Shown: positions 44,501 through 52,097 of the stretch, piece by piece
Numbering within the stretch: position 1 is the first letter of the stretch
Layout: each line of letters starts with the position of its first letter
Assembly (NCBI RefSeq): GCF_019599145.1
Contig: NZ_CP080647.1
Location: forward strand, 3,906,001-3,970,000
Direction: 5' to 3'
Source of the DNA: Streptomyces akebiae
GTDB taxonomy: Bacteria > Actinomycetota > Actinomycetes > Streptomycetales > Streptomycetaceae
Length of the DNA: 64,000 nt
The notes under the pieces: generated by a model
What the model was told of the DNA's origin: nothing
The model's input: the letters and a program-made list of their open reading frames with translations, nothing else
Databases searched by the model: none
Position numbers and translations under genes: made by a program

Positions 44501-45192
44501 TCCACCGAGGTGGTGTCGACGGGGAGTTCGAGGGTGGCGAGGTCGGGGTGCGCGGCGGCCTCGGCGTTCTTGACCACGAGGACGTGGGAGAAGCCCTCCG
44601 CGTTCGCGGTGACCTTGAGGTCGACGCCGGGCAGGACTTCGCGGTAGGTCGCGGTGGAACCGTCGATCCTGGGCTCGGGCAGTTGGCCGGGCCAGTCGAG
44701 GGAGAGGGCGCGGCCGTCCTTCTCGATCTCGGCGAAGGTGCGGTCGCCGCCTCCGGAGAAGGCCATCGCGGTGACGGCGGCCCTGGGCGCGTACGTCCCG
44801 TTGTCCCGCTTGACCAGTGTGGTGTCGATCTCGGTCCAGACGCCGTTCTTGCGGGTGCGGACCGGCTGCACGTACTCGGTGACGGTGAAGGTGCCGTCCG
44901 GGTTGGCGACCGTCGTGCTGCGCTCGTCGCGCAGGCTGGTGATCTCGACCTTCTTCCCGGTCTTCGCGGCCCTGTCCTGGGCGGCGTCCTCGGTGAGGGC
45001 CGTGACGGAACCCTTGCCCGCCTTCTCGGCGGCCTTGCCCGTGACGGCGGTCGCGGCCGTGGGCTCCGGGGCGGGGGTGCCGCCGAGTGCCGTCACCAGC
45101 AGGGCCGTCAGCGCGGTGGCGACGGTGAGCGAGCGGACCGGACGTCGTCCGCCCACCCCTTCATCCGCACTTCTGTTCGAACGGGACGTCAT
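41533..45192 (-). CDS. Secreted LamG-like jellyroll protein (Rhs-associated)
   Basis: 1219 residues. I start at ATG 45192 (MTSRSNRSADE) because GAGAAGGAAG lies about 10 nt upstream; ATG 45216 is the alternative. A signal peptide spans about 20-45. An N-terminal region of about 350 residues is followed by a DNRLRE/CBM-like beta domain (YPVYIDPVFRTANRTGW onward, about 350-560), Ig-like segments, and two LamG jellyroll domains (about 770-965 and 980-1210, each with FSVGAWV/FTLTARA and MLYVNGV/LLYVNGV). No catalytic residues are evident; it probably binds glycans or cell surfaces. It follows the FG-GAP gene by 32 bp and precedes the Rhs toxin, as is usual for such actinobacterial cassettes. Confidence 0.85.
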   Translation of the reverse strand: MTSRSNRSADEGVGGRRPVRSLTVATALTALLVTALGGTPAPEPTAATAVTGKAAEKAGKGSVTALTEDAAQDRAAKTGKKVEITSLRDERSTTVANPDGTFTVTEYVQPVRTRKNGVWTEIDTTLVKRDNGTYAPRAAVTAMAFSGGGDRTFAEIEKDGRALSLDWPGQLPEPRIDGSTATYREVLPGVDLKVTANAEGFSHVLVVKNAEAAAHPDLATLELPVDTTSVELTESAGGGLTATDSGSGGAVFEAPKPLMWDSSEGTGEPAEAPEAPGEDITPPDGATVEDVQVAVDSDSVTLTPDADLLTGDDTVYPVYIDPVFRTANRTGWTMVSSDSPSDSFWKFGDDEGVGLCPSNVSFRCSSSSDKKRQFFAVPTGTFEGKDIVEAQFAVTLVHSYSDSAREVQLARVNSTGASAISSKTNWSNQPSSKDTIASKSPTDTAGSCTSTNQNVRFGVTGTIRTAADKGWDTTTFRLKAASESDVSYWKRFCGNAHLEVTYNRPPLQPDQDALQMKPGGACEYGAATEHYVTEAPRVSVVLKDYDHNDTGSNSEKLQAQFKVFWEKDGQTVTHYATTGQRATTNVSKKITQTGQATFFYTIGSDVKDDGEAGFTLPKNTVIGWAVRGHDQEAYGAWSSDGAQTRCEFIYDTTQPKSATVTSAAYPDDEAWHVGTGDYGSFTMDSPSADVTKYTYRFTGPHAVNTPKTVAAESTGGPATIRWMPPSEGTYALQVTAVDGAGNAQKTPTVHVFLVSDGRAPVAAWALGDARGSTKAAGSGDAPDATAGSGVTFGAGGPLGSTDTAVSLDGTENAWLDAGEPAVDTGRTFSVGAWVMLPSLPKENMTVVSQDGTAQPGFELGYDVDSASWTFRIPYGDIESLGTWKVSGAAAVPGSWTHLIGVYDAEQRKMMLYVNGVLVADDVQARRTTWNAGGAVQIGRKLALDGYLGHLKGTVSDVKIHDRVIPPAEGQELGGIQPHQLAYWPLDASASGLSPEVDGGTGLTLGGGASVYLPDDSCDPEADPECVPPAEPLWGDGHLALNGTNAYATRPAGVLSAEDSFTLTARARLASTGSTADQTVLSLSGARGSAITVKYLAASNRWQLRVTDADAAAPVVTTVLDNGDLPSAEGDGDHLALVHNAVFGDVLLYVNGVAVAEAPWDNTWDFTTTSLQVGRTLTGTAGSEYFSGAVDEVRMYQGPLDASLVTLVAVMPSGSSISEG

Positions 45193-45224
45193 CGCGGTGT
45201 ACTTCCTTCTCTCCATGCCGTCCG

Positions 45225-46775
45225 TCACCCGACCACGCCGAACGAGACGCCGTTGTCGGGCAGTCCGCCCGACCCCGGCTGGTACGTGGTGACACCCGTA
45301 CTGGTGGTGCCGTCGAGGTCGGCCCACGTCACGACGTGGAGGACCCCCTTGGTGGTGCCGGACGCCTTGCTGAAGGGCACCCCGACATAGAGGTTGCTCG
45401 CGCCACCGGTCAGCGACATGCCCAGGTGGTCCCGCCTGGTGGCGGTACCCGGCAGGCCCGAGCCGCGGGTGACCAGCCGGTCGGCCGCGCCGATCGTGCC
45501 CAGCGGCCGGAAGACCTGGACGGCGCCCGCGTCGGTGGCGGCGCCGACGTCCTTGCCGGGGATGCCGACGGCCAGCCGCACGGTGCCGGCCGTGGTGACG
45601 ACACTCGTGTCGGTGTTGGAGATGGCCACGCGCTGACCCAGGAAGTCGCCCGCCACGGGGTCGCCCTCGACGTCCGCCACGGCGGCGTCGATGGCCGCCG
45701 TCTCGGTGTACGCGCCGGAGGGCTGGATCCGGAAGACCGCCGCGCCGCCCGCCTCGGTGACCGTGCCGATGTCCTCGCCGGGCGTGCCGACGGCCAGCAG
45801 GACGTCGGAGTTGTACGTCTGGTCGCTCGGCCGGTAGCCGGTCATGGAGATCGAGGTGCCGAAGCCGTCGTCGGCCTCGGCCGTGCCGGTCACTCCGGTG
45901 GCGTCCTGGTCGAATCCGGCCAGGGCGGTGGGGACGCCGCTCGCGAGGGTGTGGTTGAAGACCGCGACACCTCCGGCGAAGGTCTCGTCTCCGATGGCCT
46001 CGCCCGGGATGCCGACGCCGAAGTAGCGGTTGGTCCCGGCCACGGAGTAGCCGAAGCGGTCGTGGGCCTCGACGGTTCCGGGTACCCCCGGGTCGTTCTG
46101 GTTGACGGTCGTCCTGGTGCTGCCCTGGATGTAGTGGACACAGCCGGCGTCCGCGTAGTCGGTGCCGCCGCTGACGACGTTCTCGCCGGGCACGCCGACG
46201 ACCAGGTAGGGCGCACCGCTCGCGGTCTCGCCGCCCTTGACGGACTGTCCGAACCAGTCGTACGCCTCGGTGGTGGTGTCGGCGTCCAGCCCCGACTGGC
46301 TGTAGCCCTCGATCACGGAGCCCTCGCCGATGCCCGTGGGCGTGCCGTGGACGATGTAGATCGCCCCGGCGTCGACGAGCTTCACCCCGTCCTTGGTGAT
46401 GTCCTCGTACGGCACCCCGACGACGAGGTCGGTGCAGCCGTCGCCGTCGGCGTCGTAGGTCGTGCGGGAGGTGCCGAAGCCGTCACCGGGCTCGGGAGCG
46501 GCGTTCATGCCGGTGGTGGCCTGCGAGATCTCGAAGACCCCCTTGCCGCCGCCGAGGATCACCCGCACCAGACCGGCGCCCTTGACGCCGCTCACCGTGG
46601 CGTTCGGGTCCGCGACGACCGTGTCGACGACACTGTCGCCGTTGAAGTCGGTAGATGTTCCCGCCGTGCAGGTGGCCGCCGCTGCCACCCCGGCGACGCT
46701 GGAGGGCAACAGCCCCGATGACATGACGACGGAAGCCAGCAGGGCCCACCCCGCTGTGCGTGTGCGTATTCGCAC
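45225..46775 (-). CDS. Secreted FG-GAP (integrin-like beta-propeller) repeat protein
   Basis: 516 residues, GTG start at 46775 with GGGGTGA upstream. A signal peptide covers about 1-35 (ending VAAAATC). The remainder is about seven FG-GAP blades, each with a DGFG/DWFG/DRFGxS turn and an LVVGVPGE/LAVGTPGED strand; the first blades carry DxDGDGCTD-type calcium-binding loops. Such propellers mediate adhesion or act as scaffolds for large surface proteins. It is first in the FG-GAP, LamG, Rhs, barstar series and probably drives co-transcription of at least the LamG gene from the promoter at 46836-46864. Confidence 0.87.
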   Translation of the reverse strand: MRIRTRTAGWALLASVVMSSGLLPSSVAGVAAAATCTAGTSTDFNGDSVVDTVVADPNATVSGVKGAGLVRVILGGGKGVFEISQATTGMNAAPEPGDGFGTSRTTYDADGDGCTDLVVGVPYEDITKDGVKLVDAGAIYIVHGTPTGIGEGSVIEGYSQSGLDADTTTEAYDWFGQSVKGGETASGAPYLVVGVPGENVVSGGTDYADAGCVHYIQGSTRTTVNQNDPGVPGTVEAHDRFGYSVAGTNRYFGVGIPGEAIGDETFAGGVAVFNHTLASGVPTALAGFDQDATGVTGTAEADDGFGTSISMTGYRPSDQTYNSDVLLAVGTPGEDIGTVTEAGGAAVFRIQPSGAYTETAAIDAAVADVEGDPVAGDFLGQRVAISNTDTSVVTTAGTVRLAVGIPGKDVGAATDAGAVQVFRPLGTIGAADRLVTRGSGLPGTATRRDHLGMSLTGGASNLYVGVPFSKASGTTKGVLHVVTWADLDGTTSTGVTTYQPGSGGLPDNGVSFGVVG

Positions 46776-46835
46776 AACTCACCCCTATATCCCCGTTGAG
46801 TGACCACATCCACACCCCTGGCCACGTAAGGGGAA

Positions 46836-46864
46836 GCTAAAGGTCCACGTCGTCTACATGTCAA
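46836..46864 (-). promoter_or_regulatory. Promoter of the FG-GAP/LamG/Rhs cassette
   Basis: On the minus strand, TTGACA (46859-46864) is a perfect -35. With a 17-bp spacer the -10 is TTTAGC; with 19 bp it is TAGCTT. Transcription would start about 50 nt before the GTG. Confidence 0.55.
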
Positions 46865-46941
46865 CCCCCCTTTCTCCATGGGCCCCTCACGGCAATGGAG
46901 ATGTTTGCATATGTCACCCTCGACCCCCGCCAAGCCGTTCA

Positions 46942-46959
46942 GGCCGGAAATTTCCGGCC
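46942..46959. promoter_or_regulatory. Perfect 18-bp palindrome, probable operator
   Basis: GGCCGGAAATTTCCGGCC is fully symmetric. It ends 16 bp before the -35 of the plus-strand promoter and lies 77 bp upstream of the minus-strand -35, within the divergent region. Such length without mismatch strongly suggests a dimeric regulator site; the protein is not identified in this window. Confidence 0.6.
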
Positions 46960-46975
46960 AACTCGCCTACCCCGA

Positions 46976-47006
46976 TTGACGGTTGTTCGTCCAGGCCGCC
47001 TATAGT
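46976..47006 (+). promoter_or_regulatory. Promoter of the hydrolase/GT4 unit
   Basis: TTGACG (46976-46981) and TATAGT (47001-47006), spacer 19 bp, slightly long. The transcript would have a leader of about 110 nt. Confidence 0.55.
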
Positions 47007-47122
47007 CCGGTTGCTCACGCAAGCAGGCCGCGTGGGCGCCCCCATGCCGTGGACGTTTCGGTCGGATCCCGTGCCCGGGGACGACGTCGCCTGCCGTCAG
47101 GTCACTCGAAGGGCAGGTAGCC

Positions 47123-48028
47123 GTGCGTCGGCTCTGGGGTTGTCTCATTCTTTGCGTTGCTACCGTTGCCGCGTTACTCGTCCACGACACCCGCGACAGC
47201 GCGGCGGCCGACCGCAACGAGAGCTCCCACGCCTATGGTTCGCACCCCCGGCAGACCCTCGACGCCTACTGGAACGCCGCCGGTGAGGAGCGTGGCGGGA
47301 AGCAGCCGGGCCTCGTGATCCTGCACGGCGGCCACTGGTACGAGGACACCGGCTGGGCCACCTGGTCGCGCACCTTCGCGGACGCCGGGTACGCCGTCTT
47401 CGCCGTCGACCACCGGCTGAATTTCGACGCTCCCTGGCCGGCCCAGCGGACCGACGCGCTGTCCGCGCTGGACTGGATCCGCGACCACGCCGCCGACTTC
47501 GACGTCGACCCCGGCCGGCTGGTCCTGCTGGGCTCCTCCTCGGGCGGCCAGATCGCCACGGCCGTCGCCACCTACGGCTCCGGCGCGTTCCGCGTCGACG
47601 GCGTGGTGGCCCTCTCCCCCGTCAACGACCCGTACCGCGCCTGGCGCGACGGCAACGCCGGCGACGCGACCGACCGGCAGCGCAAACTGCGCGACAACGC
47701 CACCCTCCTGGCCCGCTGTCACCCCGGCCCGGCGGACGACTCCGCGTCCGCGCACCCGGGTTGCCGGGACACCTGGACGGACATGGTCGTCAGGAACCGC
47801 GCCTCCGGCGGCGACGACGCCCCGATGTTCCTGCTCCACTCCGAGAACGACTTCGTGCCCGTCCGGCACTCGCTCGACCTCGAAGCCGCCGAGGAGGGCG
47901 CCCACAACATGCCCGCCAACGGCGTCACGGTCGAGACGGTGGCCGGTTCCGCGCACGGCGGAGCACTGTTGAAGGAGCCGGGAGTGGCCGACCGGGTCCT
48001 GGGCTGGATCGCCGAGAGGACGCACTGA
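47123..48028 (+). CDS. Secreted alpha/beta hydrolase with a TTA codon
   Basis: 301 residues, GTG start (VRRLWGCLIL) with GAAGGGCAGG upstream. A signal peptide or anchor covers about 1-30. The oxyanion loop is HGG at 68-70; the nucleophile is Ser139 in GSSSGG; an Asp in SENDFVP and His in GSAHGG complete the triad. This arrangement fits the carboxylesterase/BD-FAE branch. Leu18 is TTA (47174-47176), so translation depends on bldA tRNA. The GT4 gene follows after 5 bp, indicating a shared transcript and perhaps a joint role in decorating and trimming a surface polymer. Confidence 0.88.
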   Translation: MRRLWGCLILCVATVAALLVHDTRDSAAADRNESSHAYGSHPRQTLDAYWNAAGEERGGKQPGLVILHGGHWYEDTGWATWSRTFADAGYAVFAVDHRLNFDAPWPAQRTDALSALDWIRDHAADFDVDPGRLVLLGSSSGGQIATAVATYGSGAFRVDGVVALSPVNDPYRAWRDGNAGDATDRQRKLRDNATLLARCHPGPADDSASAHPGCRDTWTDMVVRNRASGGDDAPMFLLHSENDFVPVRHSLDLEAAEEGAHNMPANGVTVETVAGSAHGGALLKEPGVADRVLGWIAERTH

Positions 48029-48033
48029 GCGCC

Positions 48034-50208
48034 ATGAAGATCACCTTCCTGCTCCACAACGCGTACGCCATCGGCGGCACCGTCCGCTCGACACTGAACC
48101 TCGCCGGAGCCCTGGCGGCCCGTCACGACGTGCAGGTCGTCTCGGTGTTCCGCACCGAGGAACGCCCCCTGCTCGGCGTGAGCGGCAAGGTCCGCCTGGT
48201 CCCGCTCGTCGACGAACGCCCCGACGCCGCCACCTACGACGGCGACCACGAGCTGATGTCACGGCCCTCCACCGTGGTCCCGCCCACCGAGGTGCTCGCC
48301 CACCGCTACACCGCGCTCACCGACGAACGCCTGCGTGCCTTCCTCGACACCACCGACACCGATGTCGTCGTCGCGACCCGCCCGGCGCTCGTGGTCGCCC
48401 TGGCCGGCCACGGCTCCGTCGGCTCGCGCCGCCCGCCCGGCGCGTCCCGCGCGACTCGCCGGGGCCCGCTGCTCATCGGGCAGGAGCATCTGTCGTACGA
48501 CAACCACGTGCCCGGCGTGCGCGAGGCACAGAACGCGGCGATCGGGCGCCTGGACGCCTTCGTCACCGTCTCCGCGCGGGACGCCGCCGACCATCGCCGG
48601 CATCTGCCGGGCCTGCGCACCCGCATCACGAACATCGCCAACGCCGCGCCCCGCCCCCGGGCCGAACCCTCCGACCTGCGCGCCCCGTTGGTGGTCGCCG
48701 CCGGGCGCCTGTTCCCGGTCAAGCGGTACGACCTGCTCGTCGAGGCCTTCGCCAAGGTCGTCGCCGAACACCCGGAGTGGCGGCTGCGGATCTACGGCAA
48801 GGGCCCGGAGCGCGCGAACCTGCGCGCCGCGATCGACAGGCTCGGACTGGGCGACCACGTCTTCCTCATGGGCGCCCACGCCACGCTGGAGACCGAGTGG
48901 GCGAAGGCCTCCGTCGCCGCGGTCAGCTCCGAGTGGGAGTCCTTCGGCATGACCATCCTGGAGGCCATGCACGCCGGCGTCCCCGTGGTCGCCACCGACT
49001 GCCCGCACGGCCCCGGTGAGATCGTCACCGACGGCACCGACGGCCTCCTCGTCACCCCGGACGACCCGAACGCCCTGGCCACGGGCCTGCTCCGGCTCAT
49101 CGACGACCCGGAACTACGGCAGCGCGTCGGCAGCGCCGGCCGCACGACCGTCCAGCGGTACGCGCCCCGCGCGATCGCCGCGGAGTACGAGCACCTGATC
49201 GCCGACCTCCAGGAAGCCCGCACCCCGGCGACGGTGAAGCTGGGACGACGCTTACGCCGGACGCTGGGGTGGCTCCCCTCCCCGGCGGACGCGAAGCCCA
49301 AAGCGGCGGCCGGGTCGACCGCCCCGAACGCGAAGCCCGCACAGGCCGTTCCCCCGCGCGCCGCCGCCGAGAACGCCGCGCCGAAGCCGTTACGTCCGAA
49401 GGCCGGCTGTCGCGTCGGCGGGCGCGGCGAGGTGCGGGTCTCCGTGGCCGCGTCCGGCGTGTCGGGGGCGGACCTGACGCTGGTGCTGCGCCGCCGCCAC
49501 GCCGACGACGAGGTGCGCGTCCCCCTGCGGCAGGACACGCCGGGCGACGCCAGGAGCCCGTGGACCGCCACGCTGGACCACGACGGACCGGACCTCGCGG
49601 AGGGCCGCTGGGACCTGCACGTCGAGCGGGGCGAGGACGGGGCTCGCCGTCGGGTGCGGGCCCAACTGGTCGAGCAGCGGGGTCTGTTGACCGCCGAGCT
49701 CCCGGACCGGTCGCCGGTCGCCTGGTGGATCCCGTACGCCACCAAGGACGGCTACCTGGCGCTGCGCACCTTCCACCGCACCGCGCACGCCGAGGTCACC
49801 GCGCTTCCCGTCGGCGACGGCTCGATCGCCGTGGAGGGCGTCCTGCACGGGGCCGTGCTCGGCGAGGGCGCGACACTGCTGGGTGTCGCCCGGGGCGAGG
49901 ACGCGGCGGACTTCGAGGCACCGGCGACACGTGTCGAGGCAGGGCGCGCGACCGGACGACCCGGATTCCGCGCACGGCTGACGTCCCTGCCGGACCCCGC
50001 CGGCCCGGACAAGGTGATCTGGGACCTGTTCCTGCGTCCCGCCCCCGACGCCGAACCCCTCCGACTCGGCCGGCTGTTCGACGACATCGTGGACCGCAAG
50101 GACACCGACAAGTACCCGGCGGTCACCCTGGCCACACCGGGCGGCGCCTTGCCGCAGGCCCGCTTCTTCTTCACCGTCACCAACGACCTGGCCGTGGCCC
50201 TCTCCTGA
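48034..50208 (+). CDS. GT4 glycosyltransferase with C-terminal beta-rich domain and two TTA codons
   Basis: 724 residues from ATG 48034 (MKITFLLHNAYAIGG). The GT-B fold covers about 1-400: the N-terminal GG loop, VVAAGRLFPVKRYDLLVEA, YGKGPERANL, and the donor-binding EX7E region ESFGMTILEAMHAGVPVVATD followed by GPGEIV. These transfer a sugar from an NDP-sugar with retention. Residues about 430-724 are a separate beta-rich domain of unknown family (GCRVGGRGEVRVSVAA onward), perhaps for binding a wall polymer. Leu407 (49252-49254) and Leu453 (49390-49392) are TTA. Similar fused GT4 enzymes build teichoic-type wall glycans, but the acceptor here is unknown. Convergent with a kinase gene, 12 bp apart. 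Confidence 0.88.
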   Translation: MKITFLLHNAYAIGGTVRSTLNLAGALAARHDVQVVSVFRTEERPLLGVSGKVRLVPLVDERPDAATYDGDHELMSRPSTVVPPTEVLAHRYTALTDERLRAFLDTTDTDVVVATRPALVVALAGHGSVGSRRPPGASRATRRGPLLIGQEHLSYDNHVPGVREAQNAAIGRLDAFVTVSARDAADHRRHLPGLRTRITNIANAAPRPRAEPSDLRAPLVVAAGRLFPVKRYDLLVEAFAKVVAEHPEWRLRIYGKGPERANLRAAIDRLGLGDHVFLMGAHATLETEWAKASVAAVSSEWESFGMTILEAMHAGVPVVATDCPHGPGEIVTDGTDGLLVTPDDPNALATGLLRLIDDPELRQRVGSAGRTTVQRYAPRAIAAEYEHLIADLQEARTPATVKLGRRLRRTLGWLPSPADAKPKAAAGSTAPNAKPAQAVPPRAAAENAAPKPLRPKAGCRVGGRGEVRVSVAASGVSGADLTLVLRRRHADDEVRVPLRQDTPGDARSPWTATLDHDGPDLAEGRWDLHVERGEDGARRRVRAQLVEQRGLLTAELPDRSPVAWWIPYATKDGYLALRTFHRTAHAEVTALPVGDGSIAVEGVLHGAVLGEGATLLGVARGEDAADFEAPATRVEAGRATGRPGFRARLTSLPDPAGPDKVIWDLFLRPAPDAEPLRLGRLFDDIVDRKDTDKYPAVTLATPGGALPQARFFFTVTNDLAVALS

Positions 50209-50220
50209 GACGAACGACTG

Positions 50221-52005
50221 CTACATCTTGTCGATCTTCAGGTTCGCGATGACCGTACGGGCGATCTCCCGGCCCTGCTCGGTGAAGTGGCCCTTGCCCG
50301 GATAGTCGATCCAGAGCCGGTACATGTCACCGTTGCCCGCCCTGTAGTACAGGACCCGCGCCTCACGCAGGCGCGGGGCCTGGGTGTCCGTGGTCGTGTA
50401 CCTGATCGTGTTCTCGGCGGCCTCCTGGTCCCGGAACCTCGCCTCCTGCGGCCGCCCCTTCGGCGCGGGCTCGTCGGCGACGTCCAGCGAGTACTCGCCG
50501 TCCTTCACCAACTCCCAGTCGGCGTACGCCTTGTCCAGCGCGACCCCCGGGATCTCGTTCTCCGTGTCGTCCTTCTTGATGTCCCGGTCGACGTTGATCC
50601 GGATCAGCCCGCTCGGGTCGCTGTACTGCGCGAACGTACCGTCGGTCTCGTCCGGCTCGAACCGGTCCTTCACGAAGTCGCCGGGCACGCCCACGCTCGC
50701 GGCGACCTTCGTACCGAGGTCCCGCTGCTTCCAGCCGTCCGGGAGCGGCCCCGCGAAGGGATCGGCGACCACCACGTAGGTCGTCACCGCCGCCGCCACG
50801 CCCAGCACGCCGAGCCCGGCGACCGCCACCGCGACGACCGCCGCGCCGACCCCGGCGAGGGTCTTGGCGCCGATCCTGATGCCCTTGGAGTCCCCCGCCC
50901 GGGGCCCGGCGGTCGTCTGGACCACCTGGGTGGGCGCGGGGGCCGGCGGGTTGGCGGCCGCCTCCAGCAACTCGCGGACCCGGGCGGCGCTCGGGCGGCG
51001 CGCCGGGTCCTTCTGCAGCAGGCCGTTGATGGCCTCGGCGAGCGGGCCGGTGGCCGAGGCGGGCGCCGCGGGCGTGGCGTTGAGCACGGACTGCAGGGTC
51101 GCGGGCGTGTTGCTGCGCCGGAACGGCGACACACCCTCCGTGGCCGCGTAGAGGACGACGCCGAGCGACCAGAGGTCCGACGCGGGACCGGGGCGCTGGC
51201 CGAGCACCCGCTCGGGGGCGATGTACTCGGGGGAGCCGACGAAGCCGCCGGTGTCCGTCAGATTGGTCTCGCCCTCGATCTGGGCGATACCGAAGTCGGT
51301 GAGGACGACCCGGTCGTGACGGCCGAGGAGGACGTTGTCCGGCTTGACGTCCCGGTGCAGGATGCCCGCCGCGTGCGCCGCCTCCAGCGCGCCGAGCACG
51401 TCGAGGCCGATTCTCGCCGCCTCCCGAACACCGAGGGTGCCCTCCTGGAGCGCGTCGCCCAGGGAACGCCCCCGCACCAGCTCCATGACGATCCACGGCC
51501 GGTCGTCCACGACCGCCACATCGTGCACGTTCACGACGGACGGATGATCGAGCCGGGCCGCCGCGCGCGCCTCACGTCGCATCCGCTCGAAGGCGTTGGC
51601 CCGTTCGCGCTCGGGAAGATGGTCGGGTACGCGCGGCTCCTTGACGGCGACCTCCCGGTCCACCGTCTCGTCCTGCGCCCGCCACACCGTGCCCATACCG
51701 CCGTGCCCGAGCTTGGCGAGCAACCGGTAACGGCCGGCGATCAGCCGCCCGGTGCCGGGGTCCTGCGAGGACGGCGCGGGCTGTACCGCCCGCGGGGGCG
51801 GTGCGGGCCGAGCCGCCTGCGGGGGCTGCGGCTGCGGGGCCGGGGCAGGCGCGGGCTGGTCCGCGACCCGGGTCGGCTGCGCGTACGGGTTCCCCGGGTA
51901 CGGCGCACTCGGCTGCGGCGGTTGCAGTCCGAAACTCGTCGGCTCGTCGGCTCCGTAGCCGGGCCCAGGCCCTGATCCGTAAGGGGCGCCCCCGTTGCTG
52001 CTCAT
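50221..52005 (-). CDS. Ser/Thr protein kinase (kinase array member 5)
   Basis: 594 residues. Residues 1-88 are Pro/Gln/Ala-rich and disordered. Kinase domain about 91-355: LGHGGMG, Lys122, HRD Asp219, DFG Asp237, SPEYIAPER; all catalytic residues are present. A membrane helix (about 395-425) leads to an extracellular domain of about 165 residues with a DGWKQRDLGTKVAASVGVPGDF start that recurs, in varied form, in the sister kinases. No PASTA repeats. Last gene of the five-kinase minus-strand run. Confidence 0.94.
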   Translation of the reverse strand: MSSNGGAPYGSGPGPGYGADEPTSFGLQPPQPSAPYPGNPYAQPTRVADQPAPAPAPQPQPPQAARPAPPPRAVQPAPSSQDPGTGRLIAGRYRLLAKLGHGGMGTVWRAQDETVDREVAVKEPRVPDHLPERERANAFERMRREARAAARLDHPSVVNVHDVAVVDDRPWIVMELVRGRSLGDALQEGTLGVREAARIGLDVLGALEAAHAAGILHRDVKPDNVLLGRHDRVVLTDFGIAQIEGETNLTDTGGFVGSPEYIAPERVLGQRPGPASDLWSLGVVLYAATEGVSPFRRSNTPATLQSVLNATPAAPASATGPLAEAINGLLQKDPARRPSAARVRELLEAAANPPAPAPTQVVQTTAGPRAGDSKGIRIGAKTLAGVGAAVVAVAVAGLGVLGVAAAVTTYVVVADPFAGPLPDGWKQRDLGTKVAASVGVPGDFVKDRFEPDETDGTFAQYSDPSGLIRINVDRDIKKDDTENEIPGVALDKAYADWELVKDGEYSLDVADEPAPKGRPQEARFRDQEAAENTIRYTTTDTQAPRLREARVLYYRAGNGDMYRLWIDYPGKGHFTEQGREIARTVIANLKIDKM

Positions 52006-52053
52006 ACGTTCATCTGTATCGCGGCAAGCGCTTCGGCAGCCAGCCCCGTCGCA

Positions 52054-52080
52054 TTCCGGTCACAGACCCGTGACGCGGAA
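52054..52080 (-). terminator. Hairpin after kinase array member 4
   Basis: TTCCG-GTCAC pairs with GTGAC-G-CGGAA with one bulge around a 6-nt loop, 18 bp past the stop. No T-tract, but it separates members 4 and 5. Confidence 0.4.
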
Positions 52081-52097
52081 CACCACTTATCTCCGCT

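Noticed and set aside
34088..46775. Integrated prophage or conjugative element carrying the toxin cassette
   Set aside because: No integrase, att-like repeats, tRNA target or phage structural genes are visible. Rhs cassettes are commonly chromosomal.
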